DNA of 64,000 nucleotides from Streptomyces sp. AC550_RSS872 (lineage in GTDB: Bacteria > Actinomycetota > Actinomycetes > Streptomycetales > Streptomycetaceae), in assembly GCF_019049285.1 (NCBI RefSeq), contig NZ_JAGMUL010000128.1, positions 124,001 to 188,000 of the forward strand, given 5' to 3'. The position numbers and the translations under genes are program-made. Below are positions 43,510 to 53,724 of this stretch, piece by piece; position 1 is the stretch's first letter, and each line of letters begins with the position of its first letter. The notes below the pieces were generated by a model, which was not told where the DNA came from, searched no databases, and saw only the letters and a list, made by a program, of their open reading frames with translations.

Positions 43510-43831
43510 GAAAACCCCTATTTTTTCGCACAGCGCGGTTCCGGGCGCAGCATGAACCACGCCCCGGCAACGCTATTTCGAGTGCGGTGCGGATATCGGA
43601 TCGAGCATTCTTGGAATGCTCCCGTACCGAATTGCCGCGTGCCCCGTCAGAAGGGACGCACGGCGACGCCGATGCGAAGTACGGAAGAAAACTGGAGTCG
43701 GCGAAACCAGAGGAAGAAGGATGCGGCCAGGCGGAAACTCAAGGAGTCGGCCGGCCGGCGTACGGCCGAGTGAACCGGGCGGCACACGACGGCGCCGCGT
43801 TCAGCTACCGGACTTGTCGGCGACCGGCCAG
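43510..43831. other. Upstream region of the GT2 operon
   Basis: About 320 bases between the glycosyltransferase start and the stop of the DUF1349 gene. No gene is supported. It should contain the promoter of the five-gene operon. I see no clear operator or hairpin. Confidence 0.35.
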
Positions 43832-44455
43832 TCAGCTGCCGTCGCGAAGCTGGGTGAGGGTCTCCGGGCGGAAACTGATGTTGTCGAAGACGGCGGTGCA
43901 TCCCGCACCGAACGGCGACTGGGCGAGGAATCCGACCTTCAGATCGGTCGAGTCGGGCAGCGCGCCGAAGGAGAAGTGTCGGATCAGCCGCCACCATTCG
44001 CCGTCATGGGAGGCATGAAGGGCGAAGGCCCGCCCCATCCGGGAGATACGCAGCCAGGTGCGGTTTCCACTCACCTCGTCAGCATTGGCGTCGTCCGAGT
44101 CCCCTCGCGTGACCACTGATACGACGCTGGGCCGACCCTGCGGAGTGTACTCGAAACACAGTTTCGCCCAGGTCTGCTCGGCCGCGCGAATGAACAGAAC
44201 ACCGGCATCGAAGGTGTCCTTGAAGTCCACCTCGACGCGGGCCGTCAACTGGAAGTCGCCGCTGACGTCCCCAACGAGCCGCAGAAGGTCAGCGCCCGTG
44301 GCGGGATCCTCGCGCGACGGATCGAGGAACAGGTCTGTTCGCGGACCTGCCGTAATGACGAGAGTCTCATTCTCGACACGCCATGTGGTGCCGACGTCCG
44401 GCCCTTCCGGCGCGATATCGAAGGGAAGACCGGGCACAGTCAATGAATGGTTCAC
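43832..44455 (-). CDS. DUF1349 concanavalin-like protein
   Basis: A 207-residue protein of the DUF1349 family, which has a beta-sandwich (concanavalin A-like) fold related to laminarinase and sugar-binding modules. Typical pieces are DFQLTARVEVDF, DAGVLFIRA, WAKLCFEY, NRTWLRISR and DLKVGFLAQSP. There is no signal peptide, so it is cytosolic. Family function is mostly unknown, with regulation and sugar binding both proposed. A GTG start lies downstream of an AAGGGG box. It points the same way as the glycosyltransferase operon, 320 bases away, but is probably a separate unit. Confidence 0.8.
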   Translation of the reverse strand: MNHSLTVPGLPFDIAPEGPDVGTTWRVENETLVITAGPRTDLFLDPSREDPATGADLLRLVGDVSGDFQLTARVEVDFKDTFDAGVLFIRAAEQTWAKLCFEYTPQGRPSVVSVVTRGDSDDANADEVSGNRTWLRISRMGRAFALHASHDGEWWRLIRHFSFGALPDSTDLKVGFLAQSPFGAGCTAVFDNISFRPETLTQLRDGS

Positions 44456-45140
44456 GAATCCCCTTGTGCTGGCGTTGCGTACCCCTGCGAACCAAGAGCC
44501 TCGTGGGGCCGCTGTTGGCTGTCCATTCGCCGCCGTCTGGAATGAGAGCAGATGCCCTCGGCGCCGGACGTGATGCGGCCCTTGCTCCGCAGGGCGTTGA
44601 AATGATTACCCGTTGCGAGGGCGCTGTGTAGAGGCATAAACATGTCGAACACGGACATATATGTCAAATGGCGAGGATGCGGTCGACTATTTGAAGCGAT
44701 CAAGCCGCCGTGGATAAGTATCGCCAAATTTGGACAAACGGTCCGGACTGGAAAGCGTTTTCTCTCGCAATGCCGGAGCGGTGCGACCGGTAAGTCCTGT
44801 TTTGGCGGGCTATCTTGAGTCGTTCGAGATTGACTGGTTCTCGCCTCCCGGAAACGTAAGACACCACTCGACTGAGCTGACCCGGATTGTGTGGCGGCCC
44901 TGAAGCCAGGCATGATCGCCTCGGTAGATGGGAGAACACACAGGGAAGCCTTGCGGCAATGGGTCCGTCAGGCCGAGGGCCGCCCGGGGCGAGCGGCCTG
45001 ACCGGTCGCCGCGCTGAAAGACCTCAGTGGCTGCGGGCGACCCGGATGGCGGTGCGCAGCAATGCACTCACCGTCACCCCGGACGGAGACTTCCGACGAT
45101 CACGTCGCATACCAGTTGCGATGCGCCGCACCTACCCGAC
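44456..45140. other. AT-richer spacer without genes
   Basis: No gene is supported here. The centre (about 44630-44820) is clearly more A+T-rich than its surroundings and carries a GGACATATATGTC-like palindromic word, suggesting regulatory or foreign DNA. It probably includes the promoter of the DUF1349 gene and leads into a transposase remnant. Confidence 0.4.
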
Positions 45141-45536
45141 AGATCGAGATCACCTACCTGGCGCTCCGTCACACCCAGCTCAATGGGCGCGTTCGCCGTT
45201 CGAAGGACCTGGTGGGCCTCAACCAGGAGATATGGGGGACTGCTCGCCCTCTCCCGGGCCCTGCGCTCGGTCATGGTGACCGCGGTGGAGACACTGCCCG
45301 GCTGCGATCCCGACCGGGCCGGCTTCACCGTCGCCCTGGAAGCCGCCCGTGACACCGTGGTCAGCCGCTCCGACCTGGTGGAACACATCGGCGCCCGCGA
45401 TCTGCACGCCCTGCCGCCCGGGCGCCGGATGGGACGGTCCGCCCGCATCGTGAAGTACGGAAGCTCCCGTTACACCCTCTGGAACCGCGACGGCCGTCCG
45501 CGCGACAGCACCTCTGTCACCGCCGTTGAGATCGCC
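45141..45536 (+). pseudogene. IS4-family transposase C-terminal remnant
   Basis: One frame reads IEITYLALRHTQLNGRV and then, after a shift near 45230, the next frame continues with LLALSRALRSVMVTAVET and PDRAGFTVALEAARD. These are the conserved C-terminal segments of an IS4-type transposase common in Streptomyces, including the catalytic Glu region. The N-terminal half is missing and the frame is broken, so the element is dead. Confidence 0.75.
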
Positions 45537-45772
45537 CGGCACCCGACAGTCCTGCCCAGCACGCAGGACCCGAGCCGGGCCTCTCCGGCCGTTGGGGCCA
45601 GGTCTGCCGGCTCTTGGCCGCGAACTCCCGCCCAGTCCATGCCCGCACGGGACATCGCACGGGATCTCGGGCTGCCCGCCTCTGCCCTGGAGCCAGGCCG
45701 GCACCGGCAGCAGCGGCCGGGCCTGGACCACTTCGGCTGAACCCGGGGTAGGTGCGGGCCGCCGCAGTAACG

Positions 45773-47230
45773 TCACCGCAGGAACCCCCGTACGTCCTCC
45801 CAGCCTGCGGCGACATCCGCCTCAAGCTGGTTGAGTCGTGCCGTGACCACTTGGTCGAACCCGTCCATGAAGAACTCGTCACCGGCGTGCGGCGATATCC
45901 GGAGGTCGTCGTTCACGAACCGCTCGACGACCTCCGCCAGGGAGGTGCCCGGTCCCACCCGGCCTGCGATGTAGCGGTCCGCTCCGTTGAGACTCGGGAA
46001 CCCCGCCTCTCGGTACAGGTAGACGTCACCCAGCAGGTCGACCTGGACCGACACCTGGGGATGCACGGACGGGCGCATTGTCCGGGGCCTGATCCTCAGC
46101 AGTTCGGCGTCTGCGCCGGTCTTCAGGCTGTGCAGCGCGTAGCCGTAGTCGACGTTCAGCGTGGGGGCCCGCCGGCTTACCCGCTCCTCGAAGGCGAACA
46201 GCCCTTCCTGGAGCTCAGTGCGTTCGGCCTCGGACAACCTACCGTCTGCCCGCCCGCTGTAGTCTTCGCGTACGTTCAGGAAGTCCACCGGTCGGTCTGG
46301 CGCCGCCTCGTTCAGTTCGGCGATGAAGTCCGCAAGGTCGAGCAGGCGGTGGACGCGCCCGGGCAGCACGATGTAGCTGAATCCGACCCGTATCGGATTC
46401 TCCCGCTCGGACCGTAGCTGCTGGAAACGGAGCAGATTGGCGCGGACCCTTCTGAAGGAGGCGCGCTTGCCCGTGGTCTCCTCGTACTCCTCGTCATTGA
46501 GCCCGTACAGCGATGTGCGCACCGCGTACAGATCCCACACCCCGGATTGCGTGGCCAGTGTCCGCTCGGTGAGTGCGAACGAGTTGGTGTACATGGTCGG
46601 ACGCAGGCCTCGGACCGCCGCACGACTGCTGAGCGCGCCCAACCCCGGGTTCGTCAGAGGCTCCAGGCCCCCGGAGAAGTACATGGCATACGGGTTGTCG
46701 GCCGGTATCTCGTCGATGACGGACTCGAACATCTTGTTGCCGGACTCCAGCTCCGACGAATCGTAGCGAGCGCCGGTGACACGGACGCAGAAGTGGCAAC
46801 GGAACATGCAGCTCGGCCCCGGGTACAGGCCCACGCTGTAAGGGAAGACCGGCTTGCGGGCCAGGACCGAGTCGAAGACTCCCCGCTGTTCCAGAGGTAG
46901 CAGGGTGTTCTGCCAGTACTTGCCGGCCGGCCCGGTCTCCACAGCGTGACGCAGCTCCGGGACGAGGCCGAAGAGGTCGAGGAGTCGGCTGAAGGAAGCC
47001 CGGTTGACGTCCAGCAACCGGCGTACGTCCTCAAGAGGACTGAAGGGGTGGTTCCCGTAATGCTGGGCCAGCCGGACGAGTTGGCGGGCGACCGTCTCGG
47101 CCTCATCGAGTCCGACGTGGCCGCCGGCACTCAGGTCGCGGCGCACCGCGTTGACCGCTGCCGCCAGGTTGGCGCCGGGGCGAGCGCAGTTCGCGACCTG
47201 ATCGGCTGAGGCGGGGGCTGTAGATGTCAT
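45773..47230 (-). CDS. desII: DesII-type radical SAM deaminase (dTDP-4-amino-4,6-dideoxyglucose ammonia-lyase)
   Basis: A 485-residue radical SAM enzyme closely resembling DesII of desosamine biosynthesis, in length and throughout. The iron-sulfur motif is CMFRCHFC (CxxxCxxC). The DesII-specific context YPGPSCMF, MYFSGGLEPLTNPGLG and VREDYSGR is present, as is the C-terminal DGFDQVVTARLNQLE. DesII removes the C4 amine of dTDP-4-amino-4,6-dideoxyglucose to give dTDP-3-keto-4,6-dideoxyglucose. Its substrate would come from RmlA, RmlB and the DesI-type aminotransferase in this window. The ATG overlaps the stop of a transposase remnant (ATGA), so any earlier promoter has been displaced and its expression is uncertain. 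Confidence 0.93.
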   Translation of the reverse strand: MTSTAPASADQVANCARPGANLAAAVNAVRRDLSAGGHVGLDEAETVARQLVRLAQHYGNHPFSPLEDVRRLLDVNRASFSRLLDLFGLVPELRHAVETGPAGKYWQNTLLPLEQRGVFDSVLARKPVFPYSVGLYPGPSCMFRCHFCVRVTGARYDSSELESGNKMFESVIDEIPADNPYAMYFSGGLEPLTNPGLGALSSRAAVRGLRPTMYTNSFALTERTLATQSGVWDLYAVRTSLYGLNDEEYEETTGKRASFRRVRANLLRFQQLRSERENPIRVGFSYIVLPGRVHRLLDLADFIAELNEAAPDRPVDFLNVREDYSGRADGRLSEAERTELQEGLFAFEERVSRRAPTLNVDYGYALHSLKTGADAELLRIRPRTMRPSVHPQVSVQVDLLGDVYLYREAGFPSLNGADRYIAGRVGPGTSLAEVVERFVNDDLRISPHAGDEFFMDGFDQVVTARLNQLEADVAAGWEDVRGFLR

Positions 47231-47690
47231 CCTTCATGTCCAATCCTAGGCGTCAGGCTCGGCAACTTGATGGTCCTCACCAACTCCTGTCGGCGATGGA
47301 ACACCCCGTACGCGTCCATGTCGTCGTTGGCCGCGACCACGCGCAGTACGAGCACCGCCTCGGCGCCCTCCAGCCCCCACCACCCTGATCAATTTGATCG
47401 GTGACCAGGTGCCCTGCGCCCCCTCGATCACGGCATCGGCGATCGGTCATCCTCTGGCCAACGCCGCCAGGTAGTCCAGGTAGTGCCTCTTGCCCTTCGG
47501 GTAGTGCACCGCCTCCGTGATCGGCCTGCACTGACCGCCCGTCAGTCCGGCCTCATCGGGGACCTGGCCGACATCGCGGCGTCCCGGGCGGCCGGCCGCC
47601 CTCGCCCTACCCGCCGTGATCGCCAGTCCGGACCGACGCGGCCACCCCGAACCGGTCCTGCCCGCCGACGGTGCCGCCGAGCCACCCAAG
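47227..47690 (-). pseudogene. ISKra4-like transposase C-terminal remnant (copy 1)
   Basis: Minus-strand pieces in shifting frames read PITEAVHYPKGKRHYLDYLAALARG and then a tail with LEGAEAVLVLRVVAANDDMDAYG and KLPSLTPRIG. This matches the C-terminal end of ISKra4-type transposases. About 110 bases (47454-47560) are nearly repeated at 59580-59690 in the same orientation. Its stop codon overlaps the desII start. Confidence 0.65.
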
Positions 47691-47757
47691 ACCCTTCGGA
47701 CGGATCGCCCTGGCCGTCACCGAGGCCTACACCTGGCGACGCCGCCACCCGGCCCCC

Positions 47758-48729
47758 TCACGGGAAGATCGCGCGGCCATCCTTGATAGCCGCATACACG
47801 ACCTGGAGCAACGCAGGGGACTCTGCAATCAGCGCTGAATCAATATCATTCAGCAATTTCGCCGCCCGAGCGGCGAACTCGCGGCGATGCTGTTCACTCG
47901 CATCGACCAATTCATCAAAGAACAATGGGAGTTCCTCATCGAGGACGTTTCTGTCATAGGCATTCAGAAACGAACTTCCCGAGTCGGATTTCCATTCTTT
48001 CAGGAAAGCCCGGATCACGTCGATCGAAGAGAATCGGTCAAGCATGGCCGGGATTGTTCGGTGCTGCGTGATGGAAGGCTCTCCGGCCTCCCTGATTCGC
48101 CAGTAATAGACCGTTTGCGAGACGACGTCGACCGCTTTTGCCATGTAGTGCAAGGGGATTGTTACAGGGCTGTCGTGGTACAGCAGGCCCTCAGGGAATA
48201 GAAGGTTACTATTTTCCCAGAAGGTACGCCGGTAAACCTTATTCCACACCGTACGGTCTACAGCGAGCTCCGGAATCTCGGAGATGTGGGTCCGTGTCCG
48301 AGATTTCCGAAAGATAGGCGCATACTTCTCGAACTGGAAGGAACCTGACGAGTTGAAACGGAAGGCATTTCCCGTGGAGAAATCCGAGCCACTCTCTTCC
48401 AGGGACGCCACTAGGACGGAGTAAGCGTCACTGGGGAGCAGATCATCGGCATCGGCGAAAGCTATGTAACTACTACGAGGGTCACTGTGAGCCAATCCCA
48501 CGTTCCGAGCAGAGGAGGGCCCCCTGTTCGTCGGCTGCCGAAGGAGCCGAAATCGCGCATCCCGACGGGCGAACTCGTCAGCAATTTCAGGGCTGTTATC
48601 GGTGGATCCGTCATCCACCAAGATGACTTCCATGTCACCGAATTCCTGCGCAGCGACGGATTCGAGGCATTCCACCAAATATGGATACGAGTTGTAGAGT
48701 GGAATGATCACGGAGAGCTTGGGAGGCAT
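47758..48729 (-). CDS. Family 2 glycosyltransferase (low-GC)
   Basis: A 323-residue GT-A glycosyltransferase: LSVIIPLYNSYPYLVECL, VDDGSTDNS, and the metal-binding DADD (FADADDLLPS). The WxxxGEPSIT-like region (REAGEPSITQHR) matches the family's GSxT segment. A GGAGCGGT box precedes the ATG. The gene is visibly poorer in G+C than the NRPS genes and uses codons such as TTC/AAG and AAT more freely, like the next two genes, so it was probably acquired with them. It sits between two transposase remnants. It is a candidate for transferring the deoxysugar, although family 2 enzymes more often use non-deoxy donors. Confidence 0.85.
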   Translation of the reverse strand: MPPKLSVIIPLYNSYPYLVECLESVAAQEFGDMEVILVDDGSTDNSPEIADEFARRDARFRLLRQPTNRGPSSARNVGLAHSDPRSSYIAFADADDLLPSDAYSVLVASLEESGSDFSTGNAFRFNSSGSFQFEKYAPIFRKSRTRTHISEIPELAVDRTVWNKVYRRTFWENSNLLFPEGLLYHDSPVTIPLHYMAKAVDVVSQTVYYWRIREAGEPSITQHRTIPAMLDRFSSIDVIRAFLKEWKSDSGSSFLNAYDRNVLDEELPLFFDELVDASEQHRREFAARAAKLLNDIDSALIAESPALLQVVYAAIKDGRAIFP

Positions 48730-48957
48730 ACCGCTCCTTTAGTGGGTCTCTTCCGGTGGTCGGGCAGCGTGACCGGCGGCGTGGTCACCTAGGCTTCGAA
48801 GCCGTCCCACCACTGGTCCGCGTTCTCGGCGCCCGTAGCGCTTCCAGGTGAGCCTGTGTGCCAGGCGTCGGCGGCCAGCGCCCACTTACCGCTGTCCGGG
48901 ACCTGGCCCCACACCGGTTTTCCGCGCCGGTCTCCTCGATGCCGACCGCCGACGTCT

Positions 48958-49265
48958 CCTAGGGCTCGCAGGGCCAGGTGGTGCCCAGGTCACGGCCGGC
49001 CTGCACGACGGTGCGTCCGCCGTCGGTTCCGCCCGGCCCAGCTTGACGCGCAGGTCCGCGGTCAGCCTCGCCCCGGCGGGAATCTGGGCGGCGGCCTCGG
49101 TGAACGAGGTGCGCGCGCAGGCCGGCTCGGTGCGGTACCAGCGCCACTTGTGCCGGCGCAGCCGCATCTGCCCTCCCCCGTACGGGAGTTGACGCGGGGC
49201 GGTGATACGTCGGCCCTTGCGCTCCGTGGCGAAGGTTCCGCAGGCCGGGCACGCCCGCGCGGCGG
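48958..49265 (-). pseudogene. ISL3-type transposase N-terminal remnant
   Basis: The minus strand encodes CPACGTFATERKGRR, then MRLRRHKWRWYRTEPAC and ARTSFTEAAAQIPAGARLT, with frame changes. This is the zinc-finger and linker start of an ISL3-type transposase (CxxC, a KWRW segment, then a second Cys). The DDE domain is missing. Confidence 0.65.
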
Positions 49266-49303
49266 GGCCCCGACCCGACAGCGGTCACGCACAGCCATGA
49301 CAT

Positions 49304-51034
49304 TCACCGTCGCCCCGCCCCTTGAGACACAACGGGCTGGCGAGTCCATGCCTCGGCCGACCGGGGGAGATCTGGAACACGGTCGCAGATCACATACCTG
49401 TGTGGAGTCATGACGAATCTACGGCCTCTGATTCCGTCAAGTACGAGCCGATGGACTTCCTTGACCGTCAGACTCCTGCCGCCCAGCACCAGGAATGCCG
49501 TGATCCTCCGCTGTGCTGCGCCCTCCGCACCCTCCAGCACCACTTCGACGTCACATGGTGAAAGACAGTCGACCAGCATCTGCCGCACTTCCGAAAGGTC
49601 GACCCAGCATCCGTCTACATACTCCAACCCGTCCTGCATGCGGGCATCGATGAGATTCCTGACTTCCTGTAGTACTCCGTCTGCTCCCGGTCCGTCATCG
49701 GCGGCGACGCTCAGAAAGAGACGCTCGAGACATGAGAGGAGATTGGACAGAACACTCGAAGGAAAGAAGGCGGTGTCCCCCCAGAGCGATATCACCAGCT
49801 GCTCTGAGACGGACCACACGTCTATGTAGAATTTTCCCGACTCCCAGACCTCGACACCCCCCCTCTTCCGGATCCTGGTGGAATTCAGTGCTTCCGACGA
49901 GGTATCGCGCACCGCACCCGAAGAGTCCTTTTGGGCGTGCAGGTTTATGAAGCACTCAAGGTCTGGATCCACCCCCAGGTCGTGGACCATCGACTCTTCG
50001 AGAACGGACAGTCTGTCCGGATGGCCTGGCCCGAGGAGGTAAGCTCGCATGGTGGTCTGCCATGTTTTCGTGGCCACCTCGCGGAAGGACAGGTTGCCCA
50101 CTTCCACACTTATCGGGACCACCTGGTAGAAATTCCCCGCGGAGAACCGGCTGGCTTCGCTACGGCGATTCGCGCAGAAAAGACGGAAGGTTGCCAGATC
50201 AGTGTTACTGATCGCACCGAGGAGAATAGAGAGCGCCGCGATGACCACGGTATTTGGGGTCGTCCGATCCCTCTGAGAAATCTGTTCAATAGCCTTTGCA
50301 GCAGCCCGGGACTCCATCATGATCTCAGGGAAACGCGGTGACTCTGCCGCTCCTGTGGAGACAGGAAATCTGTCGTTGGGAAAACGCTTGAGATGCAAGG
50401 CCCAAAATTTCTCTACCCGCCGCGAGGCCGATTCGCCATTGACGCGTTCCCAATCAGACTGTTCTCGCGGCTGTATGACCGGCCTGCGCAATACCGATTC
50501 TCTCCGGTCGGAGGCCGGTGAGGCCAGGTCGACCAGTTCACGGCACAATACATCCTTACCCCAGCCGTCCGACGCCATATGGGAAAGGCACAGCGCCACC
50601 CACTGAACCTCCCCTGCCGACACAAGAACAGCGACACGCAAAGGCCACTCAACCTCGGTGAAAGGGACCGCTCTCATCTCCGCAAGGATGCTCGCGGCCT
50701 CTTTCTCCGTCGCGCACTCCCGGATGTCCAGCGGCAGCTTTCCACTGCGGTGAACGGCCTGTCGGTAGACACCGGAAGAATCCAAGATTATCCGGGTCCG
50801 CAGAGCTTCGTGTCGCTCGATCAGCAATTTGAGGGCCGCTGCTACATCGTCGACCCTGGTTGCACCGTCGACGTGCGCCAATCCGCCCAGGTTCATTTGT
50901 GAGAAATACGGCGCCGCCTGCTCCATCCAGAAGCAAACCTGCTGCTGGCTCCAAGTGAGATCGTATGTTCCGGAGCCGTCTCCGTGGAAAGAAATGAAAC
51001 GGCGCGTCCGGTTCGCTCTCTCCATACCCGACAT
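49304..51034 (-). CDS. Stand-alone condensation enzyme with A-domain-like tail
   Basis: A protein of about 576 residues whose main part (about 20-440) is an NRPS condensation domain outside any assembly line. YDLTWSQQQVCFWMEQ opens it and the active-site motif is SHMASDGW (HxxxDG kept, first His of HHxxxDG replaced by Ser). The last 110 residues resemble the C-terminal subdomain of adenylate-forming enzymes (VEVVLEG..., ITAFLVLGG, YVICDRVPDLPRS) without the rest of an A domain. It probably joins a carrier-bound acyl group to a free amine or alcohol. The start overlaps the methyltransferase stop (TGATG), so the two are co-translated. It is A+T-rich compared with neighbours. Confidence 0.82.
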   Translation of the reverse strand: MSGMERANRTRRFISFHGDGSGTYDLTWSQQQVCFWMEQAAPYFSQMNLGGLAHVDGATRVDDVAAALKLLIERHEALRTRIILDSSGVYRQAVHRSGKLPLDIRECATEKEAASILAEMRAVPFTEVEWPLRVAVLVSAGEVQWVALCLSHMASDGWGKDVLCRELVDLASPASDRRESVLRRPVIQPREQSDWERVNGESASRRVEKFWALHLKRFPNDRFPVSTGAAESPRFPEIMMESRAAAKAIEQISQRDRTTPNTVVIAALSILLGAISNTDLATFRLFCANRRSEASRFSAGNFYQVVPISVEVGNLSFREVATKTWQTTMRAYLLGPGHPDRLSVLEESMVHDLGVDPDLECFINLHAQKDSSGAVRDTSSEALNSTRIRKRGGVEVWESGKFYIDVWSVSEQLVISLWGDTAFFPSSVLSNLLSCLERLFLSVAADDGPGADGVLQEVRNLIDARMQDGLEYVDGCWVDLSEVRQMLVDCLSPCDVEVVLEGAEGAAQRRITAFLVLGGRSLTVKEVHRLVLDGIRGRRFVMTPHRYVICDRVPDLPRSAEAWTRQPVVSQGAGRR

Positions 51035-51978
51035 CAACGTCGTGTCATGCCAGGCACTGCGGTGTACGGGTGGCGATAGATTCCGAAAGGAAGATCACTG
51101 CCTTCGAGGATGATCGGCTCGACAGGCGAATTTCCGCCGAAATATTCATCACATGCCTGCTTGACCCCCGGTAGACCATTCCACACCCCGGGATTGGCAG
51201 CGACATCCGCGTAATCATCGATGATCAATATTCCGCCGGGTGCCATACGCGGCACACAGTATTTGAGGCTGGTCATTATAGAACCATAGAAATCCCCGTC
51301 GAGGTAGCCGAAGGCTATGGGCTCAGGAAGCTCGACAGGGAGCGTCTCGTCGAACCATCCGGGATGAATGGTCGGCAGCTTTTTGCCCCAGGTGTTGTAT
51401 GCGCTCACAACATCTTCTGGAGAGGCCGCAAGGTCGCCTTCTTGAACATGATCGGAGTCGCATGGATCGGGCGTCGGCAAGCCTTGGAAGGAATCATAGA
51501 CATGGATCTCACGAGCCGTGTCACCAAGGGTGTCCAGTACCGTGCGCACCCAGACGGACATGGCACCCCGGTGGCAACCAAGCTCTACGAAGGCTCCTTG
51601 TACCCCACTCTCCACGACGTGCCGAACATGGGGAGTGATGGCAGTGATGCGATCACCCGATATCGTGCCTGAATGCTCATCGAGTAGCCAAGCACGCAAT
51701 TTCTGAAGCTCTTCCATCAACTGCCCCCAGGCCGATCGTGTGCTGTTGGGTTTCCCTTGACAAGCTTCGCTCAACGAGTCTTTCTTCCAGCTTCCCAGCG
51801 AGGGAAAGGTATTCTTCCGAGTGAAATCATGCAACTGCCACCATGGCAGGCGCGCAATGTGGGGAATGGTTTCCATGTCTGGCCCGAAAAATGGAGCCAG
51901 CTCCAATCGCTGATATGAAAGCTGCAACAGTGCACTTCCATTAGGACGATACTTCAGTGACGGATCTCGGGCAAACAT
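51034..51978 (-). CDS. TylF/MycF-type O-methyltransferase
   Basis: A SAM-dependent methyltransferase of the TylF (macrocin O-methyltransferase) family, which methylate sugar hydroxyls of glycosylated products. The SAM site is FVELGCHRGAMSVW. HVYDSFQGLPTPD and the metal-binding YLDGDFYGS and ILIIDDYAD follow, as in MycF/TylF. The start is uncertain. The open frame extends to 52095, but codons above about 51990 look like a transposase tail fused in frame. I give the ATG at 51978, and an ATG at 51717 with GGGGGC upstream would leave the core domain only. It overlaps the condensation-enzyme gene by one base. Likely job: methylating the 4,6-dideoxysugar or the scaffold. Confidence 0.8.
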   Translation of the reverse strand: MFARDPSLKYRPNGSALLQLSYQRLELAPFFGPDMETIPHIARLPWWQLHDFTRKNTFPSLGSWKKDSLSEACQGKPNSTRSAWGQLMEELQKLRAWLLDEHSGTISGDRITAITPHVRHVVESGVQGAFVELGCHRGAMSVWVRTVLDTLGDTAREIHVYDSFQGLPTPDPCDSDHVQEGDLAASPEDVVSAYNTWGKKLPTIHPGWFDETLPVELPEPIAFGYLDGDFYGSIMTSLKYCVPRMAPGGILIIDDYADVAANPGVWNGLPGVKQACDEYFGGNSPVEPIILEGSDLPFGIYRHPYTAVPGMTRR

Positions 51979-51984
51979 CGGTGG

Positions 51985-52100
51985 CAGACATTCATCCCTG
52001 CGGAAGATCCGCCACGACTTCAGTCGTGCGACACCGAGTTCGACCGGTGCCCGGGCTGCGGACGGCCCGCGGTTGACGGCTTGACGCCCTGACATTCGCT
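51985..52100 (-). pseudogene. Transposase C-terminal tail (DDE_Tnp_4/IS5-like)
   Basis: Minus-strand codons read VELGVARLKSWRIFRRDECLPP, close to the conserved end of IS5-type transposases (VARLKSWRIFRKARCSP). The rest of the element is not recognisable upstream. The fragment is in frame with the methyltransferase gene, so the long open frame there is a fusion with IS debris. Confidence 0.55.
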
Positions 52101-52722
<622 letters not shown>

Positions 52723-53724
52723 TTAGACGTAGACCCGCTGCGCGTGGTCGCGCACCTGCTCCACCAGCGCCGCGTTGCGCAGTGAGCACTCCGCGAGCCC
52801 GTCGAGCCGGTCACCGGTCCGCACGGCCCGGGCGAAGTCCCGTACGACGTTGCGGAACTGGTCGTCCGCCGGAAGGGTCCGCTCCTCGCGGTGGTCCTGC
52901 CGCTCCAGGCGGAGCACGGGCTGGTAGGACTCCGGCGGGGTGAACACCCGGTCCAGCGACAGCCGGCCGCGGCTGCCCGACAGTTCGTAGGACGTGCGGT
53001 AGGAGTGCTCCATCCCGAAGTTCAGCTGGGCGGTGACACCGTCGTCCGGGCGGAAGAGCTGAACCGAGCCGGAGACGGCGATGTCGCGCTCCCGGTCGAT
53101 CCGCAGCACCGCTCCCCCAAGTTCGAGGTCGGGGCCGAGGAAGCGCATCGCGGCGCGGATTGGGTAAACGCCGATGTCGACGAGCGCGCCGCCGCCGGTC
53201 TCGGCGGAGTTGCGGATGTCGTCCGCCGGTTTCGGCGGGATCGTGAAGGCGCTGGAGAAGCCGCGCATCTCGCCGATCGCGCCGCCGGCCACGAGTTCGT
53301 CCACAGCGGCGTGCTGCGAGTGGTGCAGAAACATGAAGTTCTCCAGGAGCACCAGCCCCCGGGCGCGTGCGAGGGCCACCAACTGCCGCGTCCGGTGTTC
53401 CTCGGTGGTCAGCGGTTTCTCGGCGAACACGTGCTTGCCCGCCGCCAAGGCCCGACCGACCCAGTCAGCGTGCAGCATCGCCGGCAGCGGGACGTAGACG
53501 GCGTCGATGTCGTCGCGCGCGAGGAGCGCCTCGTATCCCTCGACGGGCACGCAGCCGAACCGGTCGGCGAAGCGCTCGGCCTTCACCGACTGCCTGCTGG
53601 CGACGGCTACGAGGCCGACGGTCTCCTCCGCGACCATCGCGGGTAGGGTGCGCCGCCAGGCGATGTCCGCGCAGCCGATCACTCCGAAGCGCACGGGCCG
53701 GTTGTGTCCGACCGGGCTCGTCAC
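52723..53724 (-). CDS. dTDP-hexose 3-ketoreductase (KijD10-like, Gfo/Idh/MocA family)
   Basis: A 333-residue NAD(P)-dependent sugar oxidoreductase. It begins RFGVIGCADIAWRRTLPAM, the Rossmann fold start characteristic of KijD10-type 3-ketoreductases. It has the family's catalytic lysine in EKPLTTEEH, then NFMFLHHSQH, SAFTIPPKPADDIR and GGGALVDIGVYPIRAA with the active-site Tyr/Asp. KijD10 reduces a dTDP-3-keto-dideoxyhexose, the kind of compound DesII makes, so this gene should complete a dTDP-4,6-dideoxyhexose. I use the GTG at 53724 with AGGAG six bases upstream. The open frame continues higher but only through rearranged DNA containing an rmlA fragment. Confidence 0.9.
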   Translation of the reverse strand: MTSPVGHNRPVRFGVIGCADIAWRRTLPAMVAEETVGLVAVASRQSVKAERFADRFGCVPVEGYEALLARDDIDAVYVPLPAMLHADWVGRALAAGKHVFAEKPLTTEEHRTRQLVALARARGLVLLENFMFLHHSQHAAVDELVAGGAIGEMRGFSSAFTIPPKPADDIRNSAETGGGALVDIGVYPIRAAMRFLGPDLELGGAVLRIDRERDIAVSGSVQLFRPDDGVTAQLNFGMEHSYRTSYELSGSRGRLSLDRVFTPPESYQPVLRLERQDHREERTLPADDQFRNVVRDFARAVRTGDRLDGLAECSLRNAALVEQVRDHAQRVYV

